The notes: generated from the letters alone by a model not told the origin. 64,000 nt of DNA from Uliginosibacterium aquaticum (GCF_012972705.2 NZ_JABCSC020000007.1:30006-94005); one strand, 5' to 3'; counted from the first letter of the stretch, positions 27,346-36,230 are shown. Numbers and translations: made by a program.

Positions 27346-27824
27346 TCAGAGAAGAATCATTATGTACGTTAGTTCTTAATGAGTCAAGAACTAATTTGAA
27401 GAGACTGCCATAACATGGGTTTTTTGAAGGATTTCCTTGCCAGAAGATGCTCGATCTGGCGAACACGACAGCCGTATGGATAGCAGCAAGGAAGCCCTAA
27501 CGCCTTAGAGGCTGTTCAAGATCTGTAGCGAGAGGCCGTCAGCAGGGTGAAGAGCAGTACAGGAACCGGAGTTAATGTTGGTCAATTAGGATTCCGAGCA
27601 GCGTATGAGCTCTGATCACGGCCTCGCAGTAAGTCGTGAGTAGCTTCTTACATCTTCCTGCGAAGCCCTCCCCTCAATCCACCCGGACTGCAAACTTTGC
27701 GCCCCATCTACCTTGACCAAAACTGCTGCCAGCAATAACCACAAGTAGTGTAAGCCGCGTAATTTCAAGCAGACATCAGTAGCAAGCACGCATCTGACAT
27801 TCATGCCAGGCCCCAGCCAAGCGT
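27346..27824. other. Gene-free gap between tRNA genes, with inverted repeat
   Basis: No credible coding region was found in these 479 bases. TTAGTTCTT (27369-27377) and AAGAACTAA (27386-27394) form a perfect 9-bp inverted repeat just upstream of the fMet gene (on its strand), possibly linked to its promoter. The stretch from about 27508 (GAGGCTGTTCAAGATCTGTA) looks like an insertion-sequence end, but no transposase or partner end was recognised. Confidence 0.35.
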
Positions 27825-27857
27825 AAAAAAAGCCAGTCTCTCGACTGGCTTTTTTTT
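27825..27857. terminator. Terminator of the tRNA-Arg/Ser cluster
   Basis: AAAAAAAGCCAGT and ACTGGCTTTTTTT form a perfect stem with A-run and T-run. On the minus strand it stops transcription just after the two tRNA-Arg genes. Confidence 0.88.
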
Positions 27858-27867
27858 TACTTAAACT

Positions 27868-27944
27868 TGGTACACCCAGAGCGATTCGAACGCCCGACCC
27901 CCTGGTTCGTAGCCAGGTACTCTATCCAGCTGAGCTATGGGTGC
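27868..27944 (-). tRNA. tRNA-Arg (ACG), copy 1
   Basis: A 77-base minus-strand cloverleaf starting GCACCCATAGCTCAGCTGGA, with anticodon loop CTACGAA (ACG), TTCGAATC T-loop and encoded CCA. Position 34 A is expected to become inosine. Confidence 0.97.
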
Positions 27945-27990
27945 AAAACCCGTAAAACCAATCTTACTGAAGATTAGCTTCACCACTTAT

Positions 27991-28067
27991 TGGTACACCC
28001 AGAGCGATTCGAACGCCCGACCCCCTGGTTCGTAGCCAGGTACTCTATCCAGCTGAGCTATGGGTGC
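27991..28067 (-). tRNA. tRNA-Arg (ACG), copy 2
   Basis: Identical over 77 bases to the copy at 27868-27944 and separated from it by 46 bases, a recent or gene-converted tandem duplication. CCA is encoded. Confidence 0.97.
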
Positions 28068-28134
28068 AAAATCAAGAGGCAAGATTATCTGCTGCTTTTC
28101 TTGCCTTTGCAACATCTTTCGATGTTGTGTTCTT

Positions 28135-28227
28135 TGGCGGAGAGCAAGGGATTCGAACCCTCGAGACAGGTTTTGCCCGTCTGCTCCCTTAGCAGGGGAG
28201 TGCCTTCGACCACTCGGCCAACTCTCC
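28135..28227 (-). tRNA. tRNA-Ser (GCT)
   Basis: A 93-base class II tRNA on the minus strand starting GGAGAGTTGGCCGAGTGGTC. The anticodon loop CTGCTAA gives GCT, a long variable arm is present, and CCA is encoded. It probably shares a transcript with the two tRNA-Arg genes downstream. Confidence 0.97.
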
Positions 28228-28271
28228 GCGAAGAAGCAGCATTTTAGCCACTTCCCCTTGGCTGGTCAAGA

Positions 28272-29501
28272 TCAACCAGCAACCTGATCAAGCTCGAAAG
28301 CCTTGTGCAGTACGCGTACAGCCAGTTCGAGATACTTTTCGTCGATCGCCACGGAAATCTTGATTTCCGAGGTGGAAATCATCTGGATATTGATGCCTTC
28401 TTCAGCCAGCGTGCGGAACATGCGGCTGGCAATACCGACATGTGAGCGCATACCTACGCCAACCACAGACACCTTGGCCATGGCGCGGTCGCCACGAACT
28501 TCACGGGCTCCAACATGCGCCTTGACGCCATCGAGAATCCCCAGTGCGCGATCCAGCTCGCCACGCGGCACGGTGAAGGAGAAGTCGGTGGAGCCATCCT
28601 GACCGACGTTCTGAATGATCATGTCGACATCAATATTGGCTTCAGCTATCGGGCCGAGGATCTGGTAGGCAATGCCGGGGCGGTCAGGCACGCCAAGCAC
28701 GGTGAGTTTGGCTTCGTCGCGGTTGAAGGCGATGCCGGAGATGATCGGCTGTTCCATCTTGATATCTTCCTCGAATGTAATCAGAGTCCCCTCGCCGCCT
28801 TCCTGGAAGCTTGAGAGAACTCGCAATCTGACCTTGTATTTGCCAGCAAACTCGACCGAACGGATCTGCAGTACCTTGGAGCCAAGGCTCGCCATTTCGA
28901 GCATTTCCTCGAAAGTGATGCGGTCGAGCTTGCGTGCTTCAGGCACGATGCGCGGGTCAGTGGTGTACACGCCATCCACATCGGTGTAGATCTGGCATTC
29001 ATCTGCACGCAGCGCCGCAGCCAAGGCAACGCCGGTTGTGTCGGACCCACCGCGCCCCAGCGTGGTGATATTGCCCGCATCATCAACCCCCTGAAAGCCG
29101 GCAACGACCACAACACAGCCTTCTTCAAGGTCGTGACGCATGCGGTCTTCATCGATTTTCTGGATCCGAGCCTTCGTAAAAGAACTGTCGGTCAGGATAC
29201 GTACCTGAGCGCCAGTGTAGCTGCGCGCCTTGATCCCTTCGGCTTGCAGCGCCATGCTCAAAAGACCGATGGTGACCTGCTCGCCGGTCGAGATGACCAC
29301 ATCGAGCTCACGGGGATCGGGATTGCTCTGGACTTCCTTGGCCAGTGCAACCAGGCGATTGGTCTCGCCACTCATTGCAGATACCACGATCACCAGTTGA
29401 TGCCCTTGCGCATGCGCCCGCGCTACGCGCTTGGCCACATTCTTGATGCGCTCGGGGGTGCCGACCGAGGTGCCGCCATATTTCTGAACTATCAGGGCCA
29501 T
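28272..29501 (-). CDS. lysC: Aspartate kinase
   Basis: A 409-residue monofunctional class II aspartokinase, first step from aspartate to lysine, threonine and methionine. The substrate motif VQKYGGTSVGTPERI is at residues 4-18. GRGGSDTTGVALAAAL and IYTDVDGVYTTDPRIVPEA follow. Two C-terminal ACT domains are seen around LTVLGVPDRPGIAYQILGPIA and VSVVGVGMRSHVGIASRMF, the site of feedback inhibition. The ATG at 29501 matches the family N terminus; the longer frame is rejected. An internal start giving a separate beta subunit cannot be excluded. Confidence 0.97.
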   Translation of the reverse strand: MALIVQKYGGTSVGTPERIKNVAKRVARAHAQGHQLVIVVSAMSGETNRLVALAKEVQSNPDPRELDVVISTGEQVTIGLLSMALQAEGIKARSYTGAQVRILTDSSFTKARIQKIDEDRMRHDLEEGCVVVVAGFQGVDDAGNITTLGRGGSDTTGVALAAALRADECQIYTDVDGVYTTDPRIVPEARKLDRITFEEMLEMASLGSKVLQIRSVEFAGKYKVRLRVLSSFQEGGEGTLITFEEDIKMEQPIISGIAFNRDEAKLTVLGVPDRPGIAYQILGPIAEANIDVDMIIQNVGQDGSTDFSFTVPRGELDRALGILDGVKAHVGAREVRGDRAMAKVSVVGVGMRSHVGIASRMFRTLAEEGINIQMISTSEIKISVAIDEKYLELAVRVLHKAFELDQVAG

Positions 29502-29709
29502 CTTGCTTGGTGCTGCCGGAACGGTAAAGGCGCGAATTCTATAACAAGCAGCCTGATCCAGACAGGGGGCGCTAGACAAGTGTGGTCAGACTTGAAGCCC
29601 CCGCATCCATAAGTAAAAGCGTGAAAAGCGCCCGGGAAACACAGCAAATGCCACTTGAATGCCCCCGAAATATTGATCTATACTGAAGACATCTATAACC
29701 AAAGTCATA

Positions 29710-29776
29710 GATCGATGCTTTGGGAAGTATTTGTTTTTGTTGTTTAATATACTTCCATTCTGACTGACCATCGATC
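29710..29776. repeat. Nested palindromes upstream of the XRE gene
   Basis: GATCGATG (29710-29717) pairs with CATCGATC (29769-29776), enclosing GGAAGTAT (29723-29730) and ATACTTCC (29749-29756). The core is AT-rich with T-runs. It lies 44 bases before the regulator start in the 318-base gap after lysC, and could be its operator or a terminator-like structure. Nothing else was seen in the gap. Confidence 0.45.
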
Positions 29777-29819
29777 ATGACGGTTCTCGCCCCCACCCCG
29801 TTGAAAAGGATAAGGTCAT

Positions 29820-30113
29820 ATGAAGATCGTTGAAAACGTAGATGTGCGTGAAATCCGCCGCAAACTGGGCCTGAACCAGTCGGATTTCTGGTCTGAAATC
29901 GGTGTGACGCAGTCTGGTGGCTCACGCTACGAGAGTGGCCGCAGCATCCCTCGCCCGGTTCAAGCCCTGCTGCGCCTGGTGCACATTGAGCAGATCGATA
30001 TCAACAAGATCCGCAAGGACGACTACGAAGTGGTCGAGTTCCTGCGCTCGCAGAAGTCGGATCTGTTCAAGAGCCTGAAGAAAGAAGCCAAGGCCTGGAA
30101 GAAGGAAAAGTAA
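29820..30113 (+). CDS. Small XRE-like helix-turn-helix protein
   Basis: A 97-residue protein. Residues 8-60 form a Cro/C1-type helix-turn-helix: VREIRRKLGLNQSDFWSEIG, then VTQSGGSRYESGR as the recognition region and PRPVQALLRLVHIE. The tail is Lys-rich and probably helical (FKSLKKEAKAWKKEK). It has a clear AAGGATAAGG ribosome site. It is likely a DNA-binding regulator; its targets are unknown. It stands alone between lysC and queD, with its own terminator. Confidence 0.8.
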   Translation: MKIVENVDVREIRRKLGLNQSDFWSEIGVTQSGGSRYESGRSIPRPVQALLRLVHIEQIDINKIRKDDYEVVEFLRSQKSDLFKSLKKEAKAWKKEK

Positions 30114-30137
30114 TTCCCTGTTTGCATTGCATCAGCG

Positions 30138-30175
30138 AAGCCCCGCCAGGCATACGTCCGGCGGGGCTTGTTGTT
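30138..30175 (+). terminator. Terminator after the XRE gene
   Basis: AAGCCCCGCC (30138-30147) pairs with GGCGGGGCTT (30160-30169), followed by GTTGTTT. A 10-bp G-C-rich stem. Confidence 0.85.
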
Positions 30176-30242
30176 TCTGCTTCGGCTACAATCCAGCACT
30201 CTCGCCCCATTGCGGGCTGACCGCATCCTCTGGACTTTCATC

Positions 30243-30683
30243 GTGATCATCACCCGCCGCCTCGAATTCGACTCCGGACACAGGATTCCGGATCACCGCA
30301 GCCTTTGCCGACACCTGCACGGCCATCGCTATGCGCTGGAGGTCACTGTTTCGGGAGATGTCACGCGGATGGATGGTGATCCTCGCAATGGCATGGTGCT
30401 GGACTTCTCGGAGGTCAAATCCTTGATGCGGCAGTACGTGGTTGACGTCTGGGATCACGCTTTTCTGGTCTACGAGGGGGATAAACAGATCCGTGACTTT
30501 CTCGACGGCCTGCCAGAGCATCGCACGGTCGTACTGAACGTGGTGCCGACCGCCGAAAACCTCGCAGCCAAGGCCTTCGAACTGCTCGCTCCTCACATTA
30601 ATGATCTCTGCGACAAGGCCTTGACGCTGGAAAACGTACGGATCTACGAAACGCCCAACTGCTGGGCGGATGCTCGTCGTTAA
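30243..30683 (+). CDS. queD: 6-carboxytetrahydropterin synthase
   Basis: A 146-residue QueD/PTPS-fold enzyme converting 7,8-dihydroneopterin triphosphate to 6-carboxytetrahydropterin for queuosine synthesis. Zinc ligands are visible in FDSGHRI and CRHLHGHRY, the catalytic Cys precedes HLHGH, and GMVLDFSEVK, DHAFLVYEGD, PTAENLA and VRIYETPNCWA are family blocks. The start is set at GTG 30243 because the protein begins at IITRRLEFDSGH; an upstream in-frame ATG would add 25 atypical residues. No other queuosine genes are nearby. Confidence 0.88.
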   Translation: MIITRRLEFDSGHRIPDHRSLCRHLHGHRYALEVTVSGDVTRMDGDPRNGMVLDFSEVKSLMRQYVVDVWDHAFLVYEGDKQIRDFLDGLPEHRTVVLNVVPTAENLAAKAFELLAPHINDLCDKALTLENVRIYETPNCWADARR

Positions 30684-30753
30684 GGCTGGACAGCCGCTCG
30701 AAGCAGCGGCAGAATGCCACTCCCTTGGCTTTCTGATAAGCCTGACCGATTCT

Positions 30754-30843
30754 GGAGGTGTGGCAGAGCGGTTGAATGCACCGGTCTTGAAAACCGGCGA
30801 TGTTGAAAGACATCCGTGAGTTCGAATCTCACCGCCTCCGCCA
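30754..30843 (+). tRNA. tRNA-Ser (TGA)
   Basis: A 90-base class II tRNA starting GGAGGTGTGGCAGAGCGGTT, with CTTGAAA loop (anticodon TGA), a long variable arm and GTTCGAATC T-loop. CCA is encoded. Confidence 0.97.
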
Positions 30844-30848
30844 GAAAT

Positions 30849-30879
30849 AAAAATGGAGCCCTTCGGGGCTCCATTTTTT
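30849..30879 (+). terminator. Terminator after tRNA-Ser
   Basis: AAAAATGGAGCCC and GGGCTCCATTTTT pair around a TTCG tetraloop. Flanking A and T runs make it bidirectional; it may also serve the minus-strand tRNA-Arg. Confidence 0.92.
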
Positions 30880-30911
30880 CGTCTCGCGCTCGCTCGCCAG
30901 CTTGCATGGGC

Positions 30912-30986
30912 TGGTACCACCAACAGGAATCGAACCTGTATCTGCCGCTTAGGAGGCGGCCGTTCTATCCATTGAACTATGGCGGC
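30912..30986 (-). tRNA. tRNA-Arg (CCT)
   Basis: A 75-base minus-strand cloverleaf starting GCCGCCATAGTTCAATGGAT, with anticodon loop CTCCTAA (CCT) and GGTTCGATTCC T-arm. CCA is encoded. Confidence 0.96.
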
Positions 30987-31098
30987 AAGAAGGCGCGCAT
31001 TGTAGCGCCCTGCGGCCGTTTCGCGAAGGAGTGATACGCGGCAAAGACTAGACGGGCGAGTACAATCAGCCCCCTCCGCTTTGCCTGCCGATCGCAAC

Positions 31099-33003
31099 AT
31101 GCCTTTGCTGACTCTTGAAAATGCCTGCCTCGCCTTTGGCGACGTGGCTCTGCTGGATCATTCCGAGCTGGTTCTGGAACCCGGAGAAAAAGTCGCCCTG
31201 ATTGGACGTAACGGCGCCGGCAAATCCAGTCTGCTACGCGCTCTGGCAGGGCAGGCAAAACTGGACGATGGCACGGTATGGCGCCAGCCCGGACTGAAAG
31301 TGGCTTATGTAGCGCAGGAACCAGACTTCGCGCTGGATCGGACCGTATTCGCCACGATTGCAGACGGCGTGGGTGAGGCGGCGCGCCTGATTGCTGATTA
31401 TCACGCTGCGGCCCATGCACTGGCACAAGGAGAAGAGGCTGCTCTGGGGCGCATGGCCGAGCTACAGCATCAGCTCGAAGCCGGCGGCGGCTGGAGCCTG
31501 CACCACAAGGTTGAGCAAGTCATTGACCGCCTGCGCCTTGATGGCGATGTACAGGTGGCGAGTCTTTCTGGCGGCGGGATCAAACGCGTGGCACTGGCCC
31601 GCGCGCTGGCTGGTGAGCCCGATCTGCTACTGCTTGACGAACCCACCAACCACCTGGACGTTGAGGCCATCGGCTGGCTGGAGGAGCTGATCCGTGCTTT
31701 TCGGGGTGGCGTGGTGGTCATCACCCATGACCGCGCTTTCATGGACAACGTCGCGACCCGCATCATCGAACTCGATCGTGGCCGGCTGGGCAGCTTCCCG
31801 GGCTCGTTCTCCGAGTACCAGCGCCGCAAGGCCGAAATGCTGGAGATGGAGGCCAAGAGTGCTGCCGAGTTCGACAAATTCCTCGCTCAGGAGGAGGTCT
31901 GGATCCGCAAAGGTGTGGAAGCTCGCCGCACCCGTAATGAGGGCCGGGTCCGACGCCTTGAGGGGCTGCGTAGCGAGCGCGCCGAGCGGCGTGACCGGAT
32001 CGGCAACGTCAACCTGCAACTGGATCGTGGCGAGAAGAGTGGACAGCTGATCGCCGAGCTGACAGACGTAAGCAAAGCCTTTGGGACCAAGACCGTCATT
32101 CAGAATTTTTCGGCACGCATCATGCGCGGCGACCGTATCGGCCTACTGGGGCCCAACGGTGCTGGCAAGACCACCCTGCTCAAGCTGATCCTCGGTGATC
32201 TTGAGGCGGACACGGGTAGCATCCGGAGGGGAACGAAACAGCAGATCGCCTATTTCGACCAGTTCCGCGAAGCGCTGGATCCGGAAGCGCCGCTGACCGA
32301 AGTGATCAGCCCCGGCTCCGACTATGTGGAAATCGGCAAGACGCGCAAACATGTGATCGGCTATCTGGAAGATTTCCTGTTCTCCCCGCAGCGCGCGCGC
32401 AGTCCGGTGAAGTCGCTCTCCGGCGGTGAACGCAATCGCCTGCTGCTGGCGCGCCTGTTTGCGCGGCCAGCAAACATTCTGGTGCTCGACGAGCCGACCA
32501 ATGATCTGGACGTGGAAACGCTCGAACTGCTCGAAGACCTCTTGCAGTCGTATGACGGAACGGTGTTTCTGGTCAGCCACGATCGGACCTTTCTCGACAA
32601 TGTCGTCACCCAGACCCTTGCGGCTGAAGGCAATGGAAAATGGCGTGAATATGCCGGTGGCTACTACGACTGGCTGAGAGTCAAAACGGCAGAGCGCGAA
32701 ACCGCGGAAAAGAACGATGCGGGCAAGACCAGCACCGCCAAGCCCGTCGAATCAGAGCGCAAAGCCACTACCAACCGTAGTGTCAAACTCAGCTTCAACG
32801 AGAAACGCGAACTCGAAGCCCTGCCCGGCAGGATTTCGAGTCTTGAGGCTGAGCAGGCTGAGTTGCAACAACAGCTCGCCGACCCTGATATCTATCGCAC
32901 GCGTGGCGCCGATGTTCCGGCCATGAACGCACGCCTTGCGGAGATCGATGAAGCGCTCCTGGAGTTACTTGAACGCTGGGAAGCGCTTGAAGCAAAAAGC
33001 TGA
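31099..33003 (+). CDS. uup: ABC-F ATPase Uup
   Basis: A 634-residue soluble ABC-F protein with two ATPase domains and no membrane segments. Walker A motifs are GRNGAGKSS (N half) and GPNGAGKTT (C half); signatures are LSGGGIKRVALARAL and LSGGERNRLLLARLF; Walker B are LLLLDEPTNHLD and ILVLDEPTNDLD. The C-terminal about 100 residues are a Lys/Glu-rich linker and coiled coil (LSFNEKRELEALPGRISSLE), which binds DNA or ribosome in Uup. The family is linked to ribosome function and precise transposon excision. ATG 31099 matches the family start. Confidence 0.94.
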   Translation: MPLLTLENACLAFGDVALLDHSELVLEPGEKVALIGRNGAGKSSLLRALAGQAKLDDGTVWRQPGLKVAYVAQEPDFALDRTVFATIADGVGEAARLIADYHAAAHALAQGEEAALGRMAELQHQLEAGGGWSLHHKVEQVIDRLRLDGDVQVASLSGGGIKRVALARALAGEPDLLLLDEPTNHLDVEAIGWLEELIRAFRGGVVVITHDRAFMDNVATRIIELDRGRLGSFPGSFSEYQRRKAEMLEMEAKSAAEFDKFLAQEEVWIRKGVEARRTRNEGRVRRLEGLRSERAERRDRIGNVNLQLDRGEKSGQLIAELTDVSKAFGTKTVIQNFSARIMRGDRIGLLGPNGAGKTTLLKLILGDLEADTGSIRRGTKQQIAYFDQFREALDPEAPLTEVISPGSDYVEIGKTRKHVIGYLEDFLFSPQRARSPVKSLSGGERNRLLLARLFARPANILVLDEPTNDLDVETLELLEDLLQSYDGTVFLVSHDRTFLDNVVTQTLAAEGNGKWREYAGGYYDWLRVKTAERETAEKNDAGKTSTAKPVESERKATTNRSVKLSFNEKRELEALPGRISSLEAEQAELQQQLADPDIYRTRGADVPAMNARLAEIDEALLELLERWEALEAKS

Positions 33004-33020
33004 AAAAAGCGCACTTTTTT
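33003..33020 (+). terminator. Short terminator after uup
   Basis: AAAAAAG (33003-33009) pairs with CTTTTTT (33014-33020) around CGCA, starting at the last base of the uup stop. A weak A-T-rich stem with T-run. Confidence 0.5.
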
Positions 33021-33155
33021 GAACTGGCGAAAGCCTGCTTTTGGGCGTATGTTTCCGGTCTTACCGGAACCTGAGCCGCGACTTGGAGTCAGACGGCTCG
33101 CGCGCGGTGAGGCACCTGCACTGCCCTGCTTGTCATATTCAATCTGGAGGAGAGC

Positions 33156-34655
33156 ATGAAAAAAAACATACTGGCCCTGTCGGTCGCCATGATCGGCGTC
33201 CTGAGCGGCTGTGCCGGCTTTGAACTGGAGGCCGATGGTGATGCTTCGGGTATTGCCGGGTCGGATCTGGGCCGTGCTGTCATGCCTGCCAACAATGGCT
33301 GGGCTGCTGCGGAAGGCACCGTCACGGGTGGCTCGGCCGCCACGGCGGAAAACGACTTCACCGTCAGCAGCCGTAAAGAACTGGTTGCTGCGCTGGCCCA
33401 AGCAGGAACGAATCCGAAGATCATCCGCATCCAGGGCACGATCAATCTCTCCAGTGATGATTCGGGACGCGAATTAACAGAGAAGGATTACGCCGTTGCA
33501 CCCTACAGTTTTGACGCATACATGAAGGCCTATGCGCCGGCTGTTTGGAACCAGAAGCTGGAAAAAGGCCGCCCCAACCGCAAGCTGGATGGTCCACAGG
33601 AAGCCGCACGCGAAGCCTCGGTGAAGCGCCAGCGCGACCAGATCACGATCAAACTGCCTTCGAACACCACCCTCGTAGGGCTGGGTGCGGATGCCAAGAT
33701 CGTCAAGGGCAACTTGTGGATCGGGCCGGAATCCGAGAACGTCATCATCCGCAACATCTCTTTTGAAGATGCCTTCGACTATTTCCCGGGCTGGGATCCG
33801 GGCGACAGCTTCAAGATCGACAAGAGCTATCCCGGCTGCCAGGAAGCCTATGTGGATGCCAAGACGGGTCCGCAACGTTGCCCGGGCGGGCGCTGGAATT
33901 CGGAGTACGACAACATTTCGGTCAACGGTGGCAAGCGCGTCTGGATTGATCACTGCACGTTCAGTGATGGTGATCGCTCCGACAAGCTCTTCCCGCCGAT
34001 CTTCCCCTTTCCACACAACGAAGTGACGCAAAAGGTCCAGCATCACGATGGTCTGGTCGACGTGACCAATGGCGGGAACTACGTGACCATTTCCTACAGC
34101 GTATTCAAGGATCACGATAAGTCCTTCCTGATTGGCGGCAGCGATAGCTCCAAGCTCGATACCGGCAAACTAAACGTCACGATCCACAACAACTACTTTG
34201 AAAACGTCGGTCAGCGCGCTCCGCGTGTGCGTTTCGGCAAGGTCCACGTCTACAACAACTACTACATTGCCAACGCAACCGGACTGGGCACCGCCAAGAC
34301 CGACTACGAAAAGCACCAGCAGGAACTGGCCGCCCATGCCAAACACAACATCGCTCGCAGCCTGATCGGTGTCGGCAAGGACTCAGCGATCTACTCAGAA
34401 GCCAATGTGTTCGAGATCACCGGCGGCAAGGCTGATATCGCGGTCACTCCTTACACTGGCGGCACTGTGTTCTTCGATCAAGGCTCAAGTTTCAACGGCC
34501 AACCGGTTGATCTGCTGGCCGAATCAAATGCTGCCAGTGGCAAGGCACTGAGTCCCAACGTGGGCTGGAAGCCAACACTGTATGGCAGCAAGGTCAAGCC
34601 AGCCGCTGAGGTCCCGGCTTACGTGAAAGCCAACGCGGGAGCTGGCAAGCTCTGA
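33156..34655 (+). CDS. Pectate lyase (PL1), predicted lipoprotein
   Basis: A 499-residue polysaccharide lyase family 1 enzyme that splits polygalacturonate by beta-elimination using calcium. The N terminus MKKNILALSVAMIGVLSGC is a lipoprotein signal (lipobox LSGC). Beta-helix motifs are VWIDHCTFSDGD (vWIDH), HHDGLVDVTNGGNYVTISYS with FKDHDKSFLIG, and GQRAPRVRFGKVHVYNNYY with the conserved Arg cluster. It is probably anchored at the cell envelope. A second, diverged PL1 gene follows after a terminator, so each may have its own promoter. Confidence 0.94.
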   Translation: MKKNILALSVAMIGVLSGCAGFELEADGDASGIAGSDLGRAVMPANNGWAAAEGTVTGGSAATAENDFTVSSRKELVAALAQAGTNPKIIRIQGTINLSSDDSGRELTEKDYAVAPYSFDAYMKAYAPAVWNQKLEKGRPNRKLDGPQEAAREASVKRQRDQITIKLPSNTTLVGLGADAKIVKGNLWIGPESENVIIRNISFEDAFDYFPGWDPGDSFKIDKSYPGCQEAYVDAKTGPQRCPGGRWNSEYDNISVNGGKRVWIDHCTFSDGDRSDKLFPPIFPFPHNEVTQKVQHHDGLVDVTNGGNYVTISYSVFKDHDKSFLIGGSDSSKLDTGKLNVTIHNNYFENVGQRAPRVRFGKVHVYNNYYIANATGLGTAKTDYEKHQQELAAHAKHNIARSLIGVGKDSAIYSEANVFEITGGKADIAVTPYTGGTVFFDQGSSFNGQPVDLLAESNAASGKALSPNVGWKPTLYGSKVKPAAEVPAYVKANAGAGKL

Positions 34656-34673
34656 GCAAGGCGGTTCTGAGTG

Positions 34674-34704
34674 AAAAAGCCGACGCTTCGCCGTCGGCTT
34701 TTTT
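34674..34704 (+). terminator. Terminator between the two pectate lyases
   Basis: AAAAAGCCGAC pairs with GTCGGCTTTTT, followed by a further T. It lies 18 bases past the first lyase stop. Confidence 0.93.
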
Positions 34705-34751
34705 CCTTACGAAAGAGATCCTGAATGCTTCACTCAAGGGAGTCGTTTGTC

Positions 34752-36200
34752 ATGAATCCTGCAGCACGGAGGTTCTGCGCAATTCTCGTCTCAATGGCCT
34801 GTGCATGCGCCTTTGCACAGCCGGTTCCTCCTGAGCGACAGACCCTGCCTCCTGGCGATGGCTGGGCTGCGATAGGCGGAGGTGTCACCGGGGGCATGGC
34901 AGCCAAGGAGCGCTACACCTATACCGTCACCACCCGGCAACAGTTGCTGGATGCACTCAAACGGGCAGGCAACGAACCCAAAATCATCCGCATCCAGGGC
35001 ACGATCAACCTGATGACGGACGATAGCGGCCGCGAGCTCGGTTTCAAGGACTTTGCGGACCCCGGTTACGACTTTGAGGCATACAAGAAGCTGGTCAATC
35101 CACACACCTGGAATCGCCAACCGCTCGTCAATGGCAGGCCCCCCCGGATTGCGGGCCCGCTCGAAGAAGCTCGCAAGCGTTCCTGGAACAAGCAGAAGCA
35201 ACAAGTACAGGTACTGATTCCCTCTAATACCACCCTGATCGGCATCGGCAGTGATGCAAAGATCACCCGTGGCAATCTCTACCTCGACAAGGGCGTAGAG
35301 AACGTGATCATCCGCAACATCCACTTTGAAGATGCCTACGATCACTTCCCTCAATGGAATCCCGGAGACTCCTACAGCACGACGCGTACCGCGCCGGTTG
35401 TGGACGACTTCGGCAAGAATCACTCTGTACCAGGATGCCAGACCGAGTTCGTGGATGACGAACACGGCCCGCATCGCTGCAACGGTGGGCGCTGGAACTC
35501 AGAGTTCGACCTGATTTCAATCAAGGGCGCCAAGCGGGTCTGGATCGATCACTGCTCGTTCAGTGATGGCGAGAGTCTGGCCAAGACCATCCCGAATATT
35601 TTCACAATTCCCTACGATCAGCCTGAACAGAAGATCACACCACACGATGGTCTGCTGGACATAACCAACGCCTCTGACTTTGTTACGGTCTCCAACAGCC
35701 ACTTCTTCAACCATGACAAATCCATGCTGGTCGGAGGCAGCGACAACCAGCCTGCAGACGAGGGCAGCCTCAACGTCACCTACCACCACAACCTGTTCGA
35801 GAACCTGCGCCAACGCCAGCAACTTGTACGCTACGGCAAGCTGCACAGCTACAACAATCTGTTTAAGGGCAGTCGCACCGATCCCCAGTACCCGTTCGCT
35901 TACGCCTTCGGCCTCGGTACCTCGGCACGCATCTACTCGCAGAACAATGTTTTCGAGATAGAGGGGCTGAGCGACCCAGCGCGGCTGGTCAGCCTGTTCA
36001 TCGTCGGGGCAGCCCTGCAGGACCAAGGGACTCTACTCAACGGCCAGGCCGTCAGCATCGTAGAACGCTTTAACGCGGCCCAAGGCCGTGCAGTGATCCT
36101 TACGGACCTGGGCTGGACACCACCAACGCCAGACGATCTGCTCCCGCCCGAAGCCGTGCCGGCCTATGTGCTCAAGAATGCCGGGGCAGGTAAACTCTAA
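34752..36200 (+). CDS. Second pectate lyase (PL1), secreted
   Basis: A 482-residue PL1 enzyme clearly homologous to the upstream gene (shared EPKIIRIQGTINL, DDSGREL, GRWNSEFD and RVWIDHCSFSDGE blocks). The signal peptide ARRFCAILVSMACACAFA lacks the lipobox of the first copy, so this one is probably secreted free. The calcium-site segment HDGLLDITNASDFVTVSNSHF is present. In the Arg cluster the usual RxPRxRxG reads RQQLVRYG, so the middle Pro-Arg is replaced. The ATG at 34752 has AAGGGAG upstream; an ATG at 34725 would add nine residues. Confidence 0.92.
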   Translation: MNPAARRFCAILVSMACACAFAQPVPPERQTLPPGDGWAAIGGGVTGGMAAKERYTYTVTTRQQLLDALKRAGNEPKIIRIQGTINLMTDDSGRELGFKDFADPGYDFEAYKKLVNPHTWNRQPLVNGRPPRIAGPLEEARKRSWNKQKQQVQVLIPSNTTLIGIGSDAKITRGNLYLDKGVENVIIRNIHFEDAYDHFPQWNPGDSYSTTRTAPVVDDFGKNHSVPGCQTEFVDDEHGPHRCNGGRWNSEFDLISIKGAKRVWIDHCSFSDGESLAKTIPNIFTIPYDQPEQKITPHDGLLDITNASDFVTVSNSHFFNHDKSMLVGGSDNQPADEGSLNVTYHHNLFENLRQRQQLVRYGKLHSYNNLFKGSRTDPQYPFAYAFGLGTSARIYSQNNVFEIEGLSDPARLVSLFIVGAALQDQGTLLNGQAVSIVERFNAAQGRAVILTDLGWTPPTPDDLLPPEAVPAYVLKNAGAGKL

Positions 36201-36230
36201 GCAACCCGTGCCGCCAGCTTCGCGCACGTA

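Noticed and set aside
27868..28067. Long direct repeat, considered as a mobile-element end
   Set aside because: Both copies are complete tRNA-Arg genes; the duplication is explained by tandem tRNA genes.
28003..28247. Plus-strand frames across the tRNA cluster
   Set aside because: They translate tRNA genes antisense and contain the usual spurious peptides produced by tRNA complement.
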